NCBI RefSeq assembly: GCF_030409845.1
Contig: NZ_JAUFQQ010000003.1
Span: forward strand, 992,001 to 1,056,000
DNA from: Flavobacterium branchiarum
Lineage (GTDB): Bacteria > Bacteroidota > Bacteroidia > Flavobacteriales > Flavobacteriaceae
Direction: 5' to 3'
DNA length: 64,000 nt
The notes below the pieces were generated by a model that was not told where the DNA came from, ran no database searches, and saw only the letters and a list, made by a program, of their open reading frames with translations. Every line of letters starts with the position of its first letter. Position 1 is the first letter of the stretch. The translations under genes and the position numbers were made by a program. Below, one piece after another: positions 54,799-61,757 of this stretch.

Positions 54799-55641
54799 AT
54801 GAAAAAGAAAAATATTCATGCGCCTTATGAAATTCTTATTGAAAAAGTTGACGAATGTCCTTTAAGGGATGTTGAATTCAATTATTTCCAAATTGTTTAT
54901 GTAGTTTCAGGAAATGGAAGACAATGGGTTGATAATCGAGTAACACCTTATGCAGCGGGAGATATGTTTTTACTCACACCAATGAGCAAATACTCTTTTG
55001 ATGTGGATACAACTACAGAATTCTTATTAATAAAATTTAATAATATTTATATTCACGATAAAAAAATAGGGTTAGATAATATACAGAGACTTGAATTTAT
55101 TTTAAATAATGCGGAGTTAAATATAGGATGCGTGCTTAATAGGCAGTCAGATAGACAAGTAGTTGGTACAATTGCTGAAATAATGAGAAATGAGATTGCA
55201 AATGAAACTATTTATGGTAAGGATTTAATCCAGCAATTAATGAATACACTAATAGTTCTTGTTGCCCGAAACATGGTTGTTGATTTGCCAGATGGAATTA
55301 AAGAAACTACAGATAAAAAAATCACCAAAATATTGCAATATATTCAAACCAATATCTATAGCCCCAATCAATTAAGAATAGCCATAATTAGTGAGAAATT
55401 TAATTTTTCAGAAACGTATTTAAGCCGTTATTTTAAAAAGCATACAGGTGAAACGCTTCAGCAATACATCACGAATTACCGAATACAATTGATTGAAAAA
55501 AGATTATTATATAGTGATATGCGTATTGGTGAGATTGCTTTTGAACTTGGATTTTCAGACGAAACACATTTAAGTAAATTTTTCAAAAAGTCTAAAATTA
55601 TGAATCCTTCCCTTTTTAGAAAAAAAGGTAGAATAAAATAA
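54799..55641 (+). CDS. AraC family transcriptional regulator
   Basis: A 280-residue regulator. N-terminal cupin-type sensing domain (V-Y-V-V-S-G-N-G-R-Q-W-V-D, Y-A-A-G-D-M-F-L-L-T-P) and C-terminal two-HTH domain: R-I-A-I-I-S-E-K-F-N-F-S-E-T-Y-L-S-R-Y-F-K-K and G-E-I-A-F-E-L-G-F-S-D-E-T-H-L-S-K-F-F-K-K. It is divergent from the luciferase-like gene and followed by a GNAT gene 57 bases on, with which it may be co-transcribed. Confidence 0.9.
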   Translation: MKKKNIHAPYEILIEKVDECPLRDVEFNYFQIVYVVSGNGRQWVDNRVTPYAAGDMFLLTPMSKYSFDVDTTTEFLLIKFNNIYIHDKKIGLDNIQRLEFILNNAELNIGCVLNRQSDRQVVGTIAEIMRNEIANETIYGKDLIQQLMNTLIVLVARNMVVDLPDGIKETTDKKITKILQYIQTNIYSPNQLRIAIISEKFNFSETYLSRYFKKHTGETLQQYITNYRIQLIEKRLLYSDMRIGEIAFELGFSDETHLSKFFKKSKIMNPSLFRKKGRIK

Positions 55642-55698
55642 TTAAGATGAATACGTGAGTTTTGATATATTGTTTAATTAATTGAAATAAATTTAATA

Positions 55699-56160
55699 AT
55701 GAATACTATAATTATACGCAGTGCTTGCCATAACGATATGGGCAAACTTCTATCTTTTGAGCAAGAATTAATTAATGCAGAAAGGCCATTTGATCCAACA
55801 TTAAAATTGTCAGATATTAATTATTACGATATTGATAAAATGCTTACTTCAACTGATGTAGAATTGCTTGTTGCAGTATTAGATGGTGAAGTTATCGGTT
55901 GTGGTTATGCAAGAATTGAAAATGCTAAAGTTTATGTTAAGTATGCTCAATATGGGTATTTAGGATTTATGTATGTTGATCCCAAATATCGTGGAATGCG
56001 AGTAGTACATAAAATAATTGAAAGACTGACGGAATGGACTACTTCTAAAGGAATAACAGAACTTCGTTTAGAAGTGTACGAAGCAAATGAATCAGCAATA
56101 AAAGCATATGAAAAGGCAGGTTTCAAAAAGCATTTTGTACAAATGAGAAAGGAAATGTAG
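55699..56160 (+). CDS. GNAT family N-acetyltransferase
   Basis: A 153-residue acetyltransferase with the whole GNAT fold: acetyl-CoA motif A in Y-V-D-P-K-Y-R-G-M-R-V-V-H-K-I-I-E-R-L (the usual second Gly of R-G-x-G is Arg), strand E-L-R-L-E-V-Y and motif B Y-E-K-A-G-F-K-K-H. The substrate is unknown. It ends at a terminator whose loop is the left edge of the 139-bp duplication discussed for yifB. Confidence 0.85.
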   Translation: MNTIIIRSACHNDMGKLLSFEQELINAERPFDPTLKLSDINYYDIDKMLTSTDVELLVAVLDGEVIGCGYARIENAKVYVKYAQYGYLGFMYVDPKYRGMRVVHKIIERLTEWTTSKGITELRLEVYEANESAIKAYEKAGFKKHFVQMRKEM

Positions 56161-56220
56161 TTGTTAGTATTTCTTTTGTGACGCAATTTTAAAATGAATT
56201 AAATACTTGTATTTTATAAC

Positions 56221-56266
56221 AAAAGCATTTATTTGTAATTTAAATATTACATATAAATGCTTTTTG
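56221..56266 (+). terminator. Terminator of the acetyltransferase gene
   Basis: AAAAGCATTTAT (56221-56232) pairs with ATAAATGCTTTT (56253-56264), 12 bp perfect, then T. The duplicated segment begins in its loop, right after the left arm. The downstream copy at 58524 lacks the left arm, so it cannot form this hairpin. Confidence 0.8.
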
Positions 56267-56371
56267 CGTTATTATTTTAATACTTTTACTACTAAAAAAT
56301 AAAACAAGCATGTTAGTAAAAGTATATGGAAGTGCAGTTTTTGGAGTCGAGGCGACGACAATTACTGTTGA
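56233..56371. repeat. 139-bp direct repeat, left copy (yifB 5' region)
   Basis: It matches 58524-58662 over 139 bases with four substitutions and no gap. It contains the right arm of the acetyltransferase terminator, the yifB upstream region and the first 21 codons of yifB. The right copy leads into intact yifB, so this copy is the one cut off by the insertion. The repeats are 2291 bases apart. Confidence 0.95.
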
Positions 56372-56390
56372 ATCTGTAATTATATACTAG
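56310..56390 (+). pseudogene. yifB/comM 5' fragment
   Basis: The ATG at 56310 starts MLVKVYGSAVFGVEATTITVE, identical in the first 21 residues to the YifB encoded at 58601, then S-V-I-I-Y and a stop at 56388-56390. The rest of the gene is absent at this position. It is the truncated remnant left by the cassette insertion. Its upstream promoter sequence is duplicated as well, so it may still drive transcription into the cassette. Confidence 0.9.
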
Positions 56391-56529
56391 TAGGTATTAG
56401 AATTATTTAAAAAAAATAGTTGTAAGTAATTGATTGAAATATCAATATACTGTAATAATATTACATTTATTTTAACTTTTTCAATTGTTAAAGCGTAAGA
56501 AGATTAGTAGATAATTAATAAAAAAAATA

Positions 56530-58044
56530 ATGATAGGTTTAGGAGTGTTAAAATTAGACAACAAAGAATACAGATTATTAGACATTATCTATAATTCAAG
56601 CCAACGAGTGGATGTAACGGGTAAGCCGTCGGGAGTTCGAAGTGGTTTGGTTTTTGATTTAAAAATTGAATCTGACAGTGATACGTCTCTTTTGGAATGG
56701 GCACTTGGTGATGAGGCAAAAGACGGGATTATTACATTTTACAAACCAGATGGTATTAGTAAATTCAAAGAGATTCAGTTTAAAAAATCATATTGTATCT
56801 CTCATAATGAAAAATTTGAAGCGAATGGTACAATGCCAATGCATCAAATTTTGAGGATAGTAGAACCTAGGCAAGAAAACCTAAAAGAACAGATTGTACC
56901 GCCCAAAAGAATAGTTAAACAAGAAAAGGCTGAAACCAAAGTAAAAACTATAAAATGCATAACGAAACTGGACAATGGTTCTGCTAATGATGGCAGCGGG
57001 ACAAAACTCCAAGTGGGAATGCTTTTTGGTAAGACTTACGAATTTAATGTGACTGATTATACCGAAGAAATCCCAGATAACAAATCGACAATAAACTGGA
57101 TGGTGAGGTATCATAATTTGTCAGAGAATAAATGGATTGAAAAAAAACTTTCTCACGTTGGTGATTCATTAAAATTCACAGTTAATGATAAAGATATGTG
57201 TGGACGCTTTGTATTTATCCGAGCTTTTATAATAGACTCAGAAAATGAAGGTGAAATAAAAGTATGGAAACACAATAGATTCAGATGGTTTGATAGTGCA
57301 AAAATAAAAGAAGAGGTTCAAGAAAGAAAAGGAAAACCATATTTAGCAAATCAAAATGACACACCTACTTGTGGGATGGCAGCTGTTATTTATTTATTAG
57401 CTAAAAAAGATTTTGATAAATATGAAAATTTTGTATTGCAATTACATCAAAAAGGAGTTGCTAAATGTAATGATTATACTTTTGATTTGTCAGAAAAGAG
57501 TAATCATTTGTTAGAAATGAATCCTGCTACCAACAAGAAATATCCAACTCATTTAGTTAAGATGTCTTATTGTGATTGGATTACATTTTCGTGTATAAGA
57601 GATAAAGAAAATGGTGTTATAAATTATAGTGGTGAAAATGATGAATCATTTGCTGGGTCAACTGTTCCAAGAGAACTTATGAAATTGATGAAAGAAATTC
57701 TTGGTTTTAAATCTGTTATGGATAATACTAATGTTGTTTTTAATAAAGGTACATTGCCTTGGGATGGTGAAAATTCATCTTCACAAGAAATTGCTAAAAT
57801 GCAAGAGCTTTATTTAAAAGGTTATACAGTTATTATGTTAATCAATACGAATATGTTGTATAAGGCAAAATCTAGTTTGATTAGTTCCATTGAACATTGG
57901 GTAGTATTTGAAGGTGTTATTGGCGGTACGATAACTTGGGATGAATATGGTTTTAAAGTATTTTCTTGGGGTGAAATTAGAAATGTAATTATTAATCCAG
58001 AAGTTTTTAGTAGTAATTTTTATGGTTATGTTTATGGTAAATAA
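56530..58044 (+). CDS. TssD (Hcp)-papain-like fusion, probable T6SS effector
   Basis: A 504-residue protein with no signal peptide. Residues 1-113 are a TssD-type Hcp domain of Bacteroidota T6SS (subtype iii): L-D-N-K-E-Y, D-V-T-G-K-P-S-x-G-V-R-S-G, D-T-S-L-L-E-W, D-G-I-I-T-F-Y, and a closing H-Q-I-L-R-I-V. A Lys-rich linker follows (about 114-140). Residues 140-258 are an accessory beta domain (N-G-S-A-N-D-G, I-N-W-M-V-R-Y). Residues 268-504 look papain-fold: Q-N-D-T-P-T-C-G-M (Cys281), E-H-W-V-V-F-E-G (His456) and I-T-W-D-E-Y-G (Asp471). Function as an amidase or protease toxin is inferred. The end overlaps a small membrane gene by 23 bases. Confidence 0.8.
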   Translation: MIGLGVLKLDNKEYRLLDIIYNSSQRVDVTGKPSGVRSGLVFDLKIESDSDTSLLEWALGDEAKDGIITFYKPDGISKFKEIQFKKSYCISHNEKFEANGTMPMHQILRIVEPRQENLKEQIVPPKRIVKQEKAETKVKTIKCITKLDNGSANDGSGTKLQVGMLFGKTYEFNVTDYTEEIPDNKSTINWMVRYHNLSENKWIEKKLSHVGDSLKFTVNDKDMCGRFVFIRAFIIDSENEGEIKVWKHNRFRWFDSAKIKEEVQERKGKPYLANQNDTPTCGMAAVIYLLAKKDFDKYENFVLQLHQKGVAKCNDYTFDLSEKSNHLLEMNPATNKKYPTHLVKMSYCDWITFSCIRDKENGVINYSGENDESFAGSTVPRELMKLMKEILGFKSVMDNTNVVFNKGTLPWDGENSSSQEIAKMQELYLKGYTVIMLINTNMLYKAKSSLISSIEHWVVFEGVIGGTITWDEYGFKVFSWGEIRNVIINPEVFSSNFYGYVYGK

Positions 58045-58261
58045 AAAAGCAATTAATAAGTTTATTGGTTTTATTTTAGTAGTTCTTTTTAGTGTAATTT
58101 TATTCATTATTACTTATAACCTTATAATGTATTTTATTCCTCCAATCACTCCAGATGGACATCAAGTAATGCCTTTTAAACAATTTTTTTTTAGTGTTTT
58201 GATTTCAATTTTTTTATCAATTATTTTTTCAATATTTATTTATAAGAGATTATCAAAATGA
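58022..58261 (+). CDS. Small membrane protein, probable immunity to the TssD-papain effector
   Basis: A 79-residue protein with two hydrophobic segments (about 12-34 and 50-72) and a short, proline-containing periplasmic loop. No recognised family. It overlaps the end of the effector gene by 23 bases, the standard order for a T6SS effector and its immunity gene. A periplasm-facing membrane immunity protein would suit a peptidoglycan or periplasmic target. Role inferred from position only. Confidence 0.6.
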   Translation: MVMFMVNKKAINKFIGFILVVLFSVILFIITYNLIMYFIPPITPDGHQVMPFKQFFFSVLISIFLSIIFSIFIYKRLSK

Positions 58262-58337
58262 ATAAGCAATCAAAACTAATGTTTAAAGTACTCATTCAAC
58301 TATTTTAGTAGTTATTATCTTTGGGTGTTATTGTTGT

Positions 58338-58391
58338 AATCAAATCGAATTCAATGAAATCTGTCATTGCTTCTTTGAATTCGATTTGATT
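58338..58391. terminator. Inverted repeat at the end of the cassette
   Basis: A 17-bp perfect stem, 58338-58354 against 58375-58391, with a 20-base loop and a partial T-rich flank. It probably ends the effector/immunity transcript. Confidence 0.6.
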
Positions 58392-58523
58392 ATTTTTATA
58401 CTTGTTTATTTCTTCAAGAATTATCTTCAACATTTCATATTATTTACTCTCTAACATATTTTATGAATCTTTCTCTATCTACCAGTCTAATCTCTTGCAT
58501 AAATAATATAAAAATCGACTAAA

Positions 58524-58662
58524 TTGTAATTTAAATATTACATATAAATGTTTTTTGCGTTATTATTTTAATACTTTTACTACTCAAAAATAAAACAAGC
58601 ATGTTAGTAAAAGTTTATGGAAGTGCAGTTTTTGGAGTCGAGGCGACGACAATCACTGTTGA
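58524..58662. repeat. 139-bp direct repeat, right copy (yifB 5' region)
   Basis: It is the second copy of the 56233-56371 segment, with four substitutions. It supplies the upstream region and first codons of the intact yifB. The four differences indicate separate histories rather than a fresh duplication. Confidence 0.95.
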
Positions 58663-60136
58663 GGTTAATATGGATACGGGAATTGGATATCATTTAGTAG
58701 GTTTGCCAGATAGTGCTATTAAAGAAAGTTGTTTTAGGATAGCAGCGGCGTTAAAAAACAATGGCTATAAAATGCCGGGTAAAAAAATCATTATAAATAT
58801 GGCACCCGCTGATTTGCGCAAAGAAGGCTCCGCTTATGATTTAACTTTAGCAATTGGGATATTAGTAGCTTCAGATCAAATAAAAACTACAGAAATAGAC
58901 AACTACATTATTATGGGAGAACTTTCGCTTGACGGAAGTTTACAGCCTATTACAGGAGCATTACCAATAGCTATAAAAGCGAAGGAAGAAGGATATAAAG
59001 GATTTTTTCTGCCAAAGCAAAATGTAAAAGAAGCAGCTATTGTTGCTGGCTTAGATGTTTATGGTGTAGAGAATGTACAAGAAGTAATTGATTTTCTAGA
59101 AGGAAAAGGAAACTTAGAAGCAACAATAATCGACACTCGAGCAGAGTTTTATAAAACGTTAGACTTTCCAGAGTTTGATTTCTCGGATGTAAGAGGGCAG
59201 GAGAGTATCAAGCGTTGCATGGAGATTGCAGCAGCAGGAGGGCATAATATAATTTTGGTTGGTCCACCGGGAGCTGGAAAAACTATGCTTGCTAAACGTT
59301 TGCCAAGTATTTTACCTCCTATGACATTAAAAGAAGCACTTGAAACCACCAAAATCCATAGCGTAGCCGGAAAGCTGAAAGAAGTAGGTTTGATGAATCA
59401 AAGGCCTTTTAGATCGCCTCATCACACAATCTCTAATGTAGCCTTAGTCGGAGGAGGAAGTTATCCGCAACCCGGAGAAATATCGATGGCGCATAACGGC
59501 GTTTTGTTTTTAGATGAATTACCAGAATTTAAAAGAGATGTATTAGAAGTAATGCGTCAGCCACTGGAAGATAGAGAAGTGACAATTTCGAGAGCAAAGT
59601 TCACAGTTACCTATCCATCATCATTTATGCTTGTGGCAAGTATGAATCCTAGTCCAAGCGGTTTCTTTAATGATCCCGATGCACCACAAAAATCATCACC
59701 ACACGAAATGCATCGGTATTTAAGTAAAATATCAGGGCCATTATTAGATAGAATTGATATTCATATCGAAGTTACGCCAGTTCCTTTTGAAAAATTAGCA
59801 GATGATAATAAAGCAGAAAGTAGCGTGCATATTCGAGAACGAGTGACAGCGGGAAGAGAAATTCAGGCAAAGCGATTTGAAGCGCTAGAGAGTATAAACT
59901 ACAATGCACAAATGAATACAAAGCAAATTCGGGAATATTGTGCGCTCGATGAACAGTCGAAGTTGTTATTAAAAACAGCAATGGAACGACTGAATCTTTC
60001 TGCAAGAGCCTATGATAGAATTTTGAAAGTAGCGAGAACTATCGCTGATCTTGATGCAGCTCCAAGTATTATTTCGTCGCACATAGCCGAAGCAATCCAG
60101 TATCGTAGTTTAGATCGTGATGGTTGGTTAGGGTAA
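58601..60136 (+). CDS. yifB: YifB family Mg-chelatase-like AAA ATPase (ComM)
   Basis: A 511-residue protein. N-terminal Lon-substrate-binding-like domain (about 1-165), then an AAA+ domain with Walker A G-P-P-G-A-G-K-T (about 221-228), sensor and B motifs V-L-F-L-D-E-L-P-E and the S-M-N-P-S-P-S-G segment, and a C-terminal helical Mg-chelatase-like domain with R-V-T-A-G-R. ComM in transformable bacteria is a helicase aiding recombination of incoming DNA. The gene is full length here because the right repeat gives it a complete 5' end. Confidence 0.92.
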   Translation: MLVKVYGSAVFGVEATTITVEVNMDTGIGYHLVGLPDSAIKESCFRIAAALKNNGYKMPGKKIIINMAPADLRKEGSAYDLTLAIGILVASDQIKTTEIDNYIIMGELSLDGSLQPITGALPIAIKAKEEGYKGFFLPKQNVKEAAIVAGLDVYGVENVQEVIDFLEGKGNLEATIIDTRAEFYKTLDFPEFDFSDVRGQESIKRCMEIAAAGGHNIILVGPPGAGKTMLAKRLPSILPPMTLKEALETTKIHSVAGKLKEVGLMNQRPFRSPHHTISNVALVGGGSYPQPGEISMAHNGVLFLDELPEFKRDVLEVMRQPLEDREVTISRAKFTVTYPSSFMLVASMNPSPSGFFNDPDAPQKSSPHEMHRYLSKISGPLLDRIDIHIEVTPVPFEKLADDNKAESSVHIRERVTAGREIQAKRFEALESINYNAQMNTKQIREYCALDEQSKLLLKTAMERLNLSARAYDRILKVARTIADLDAAPSIISSHIAEAIQYRSLDRDGWLG

Positions 60137-60158
60137 AATGAGTATAAGCCATAATTAA

Positions 60159-60299
60159 TTTTAACACATAGAAACATAGATTTTGTATTGTGAAAAAGGC
60201 GTTTCACTTATTTAAAAAGCACAAAGGTAGCTATGTGAAAGAAATATATTTTTTTTGTATTCTTTCTCAAACATAAAATCTATGTTTCTATGTGTTAAA
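60159..60299. repeat. Inverted-repeat-bounded element, copy 2
   Basis: TTTTAACACATAGAAACATAG begins it and CTATGTTTCTATGTGTTAAA ends it, near-perfect inverted repeats. The interior GGCGTTTCACTTA and TAGCTATGTGAAAGA parts match the copy at 43042-43195, with indels between. It lies between yifB and a terminator. Confidence 0.7.
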
Positions 60300-60304
60300 C
60301 AAAA

Positions 60305-60332
60305 AAAGAGCAACTTGTAAAAGTTGCTCTTT
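60305..60332. terminator. Bidirectional terminator between yifB and the rsmB-like gene
   Basis: AAAGAGCAACTT (60305-60316) and AAGTTGCTCTTT (60321-60332), a 12-bp perfect stem with a 4-base loop. Confidence 0.9.
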
Positions 60333-60356
60333 AAATATAATTGGAAAAAGGAGTAA

Positions 60357-61616
60357 TTATGCAACTACTTCTTTAGCTTTTTTAACCTCTTTAACTTCTT
60401 TAGCCTCTTTACGCTCTAATAAAGCCATATAAAAACCGTCAAATCCAGATTCAGAAGCCAATATTTTGTGGTCTTTTACAAAAGTGAATTCTTTACCGAT
60501 TTCTGTTTTTAAGAATTTTTCAACTTGCTCTTGATTTTCAGAAGGTAAAATAGAACACGTAGCATAAACTAATTTACCACCTGGTTTTACAATCTTAGAG
60601 TAGCTTTCCAAAACTTCAGCTTGAACTTTACGAATGTTATCGATAAACTCAGGCTTCAATTTCCATTTAGCATCAGGGTTTCTTTTTAAAACACCCAAAC
60701 CACTACAAGGAGCATCGATTAAAACTCTATCTGCTTTTTCATGTAATTTCTTAATTACCTTAGTAGAGTCAATAATACGGTATTCGATATTAAAAGCACC
60801 ATTACGTTTTGCTCTTAATTTTAATTGCTTCAGTTTACTTTCGTATAAATCCATTGCAATTAACTGCCCTTTGTTTTCCATCAAAGAAGCAATATGCAAC
60901 GTTTTTCCACCAGCACCAGCACAAGTATCAACTACACGCATTCCAGGTTTTACATCTAGAAAAGCGGCTACACGTTGTGAATTAGCATCCTGAACCTCAA
61001 AGAAACCTTGTTTAAAAGCATCCGTTAAGAATACATTCGCTCTTTCTTTAAGAACTAAAGCATCTGGTTGCTCTTTTAAAAATTCAGTTTCAATATTTAA
61101 GTCCATTAAGATCGCTCTTAATTTCTCTTTGGTAGTTTTTAGAGTATTTACTCTAAGTATAACTTTAGCAGGTTGGTTTTGAGCAGCAATTTCTGTAGCC
61201 CAAAGTTTCTCACCTAATTCTTTAACTCCTAATTCATCCATCCAATCAGGAATAGATTCTTTAATCGCTCTAATTTTAGAAAGCTCGTCAAAACGACCTT
61301 TTATTTTTCTTTCCGGAACACCTTCCAGTTGGCGCCAATCAGGAATAGGATATCCTCTTAGTACAGCCCATACCGAAAATATTCTCCAAAGGTTGTCTCT
61401 GTCAAAAGGTTCCTTAACTTCTGCAATTTCAGAATATAATCTTTTCCAACGAACTATTTCGTATATCGTTTCTGCGACAAATTTCCTGTCAGAACTTCCC
61501 CAACGCTTGTCTTTTTTTAATGCTCTTGCAACCACTTTATCAGCATATTCACCTTCATTGAATATAGCATTTAAAGAATCGATGGTCGTATAAACTAAAT
61601 TTCTATGTAATCTCAT
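60357..61616 (-). CDS. RsmB/NOP family 16S rRNA m5C methyltransferase
   Basis: A 419-residue SAM-dependent methyltransferase. N-terminal NusB-like and PUA-like region (about 1-200), then the Rossmann catalytic domain: C-A-G-A-G-G-K-T-L (motif I), D-A-P-C-S-G-L-G-V-L (motif IV Cys) and Y-A-T-C-S-I-L-P (catalytic Cys, motif VI). It resembles RsmB, which methylates C967 of 16S rRNA, though the modified base is inferred. The C-terminus carries a short repetitive Lys/Glu/Val tail (K-E-V-K-E-V-K-K-A-K-E-V). Confidence 0.88.
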   Translation of the reverse strand: MRLHRNLVYTTIDSLNAIFNEGEYADKVVARALKKDKRWGSSDRKFVAETIYEIVRWKRLYSEIAEVKEPFDRDNLWRIFSVWAVLRGYPIPDWRQLEGVPERKIKGRFDELSKIRAIKESIPDWMDELGVKELGEKLWATEIAAQNQPAKVILRVNTLKTTKEKLRAILMDLNIETEFLKEQPDALVLKERANVFLTDAFKQGFFEVQDANSQRVAAFLDVKPGMRVVDTCAGAGGKTLHIASLMENKGQLIAMDLYESKLKQLKLRAKRNGAFNIEYRIIDSTKVIKKLHEKADRVLIDAPCSGLGVLKRNPDAKWKLKPEFIDNIRKVQAEVLESYSKIVKPGGKLVYATCSILPSENQEQVEKFLKTEIGKEFTFVKDHKILASESGFDGFYMALLERKEAKEVKEVKKAKEVVA

Positions 61617-61704
61617 TTTAAATAATTGAGCTGCAAAGGTACTATTAATTGGTTGAAAGTTAAATTTTTAATTTTGAATGTTCTTTTTATATTTTCAACC
61701 TAAA

Positions 61705-61742
61705 AAAAAACACTCTTTTAGGAATTAAAAGAGTGTTTTAAA
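61705..61742. terminator. Bidirectional terminator after kup
   Basis: AAACACTCTTTT (61708-61719) pairs with 61727-61738, 12 bp, A-run and T-run flanks. It lies just past the kup stop on the reverse strand. Confidence 0.85.
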
Positions 61743-61757
61743 AATGTATGTTTTGGC

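Noticed and set aside
56666..56854. 62-codon frame inside the effector gene
   Set aside because: It is a shadow in another frame of the TssD domain, which has clear family motifs.
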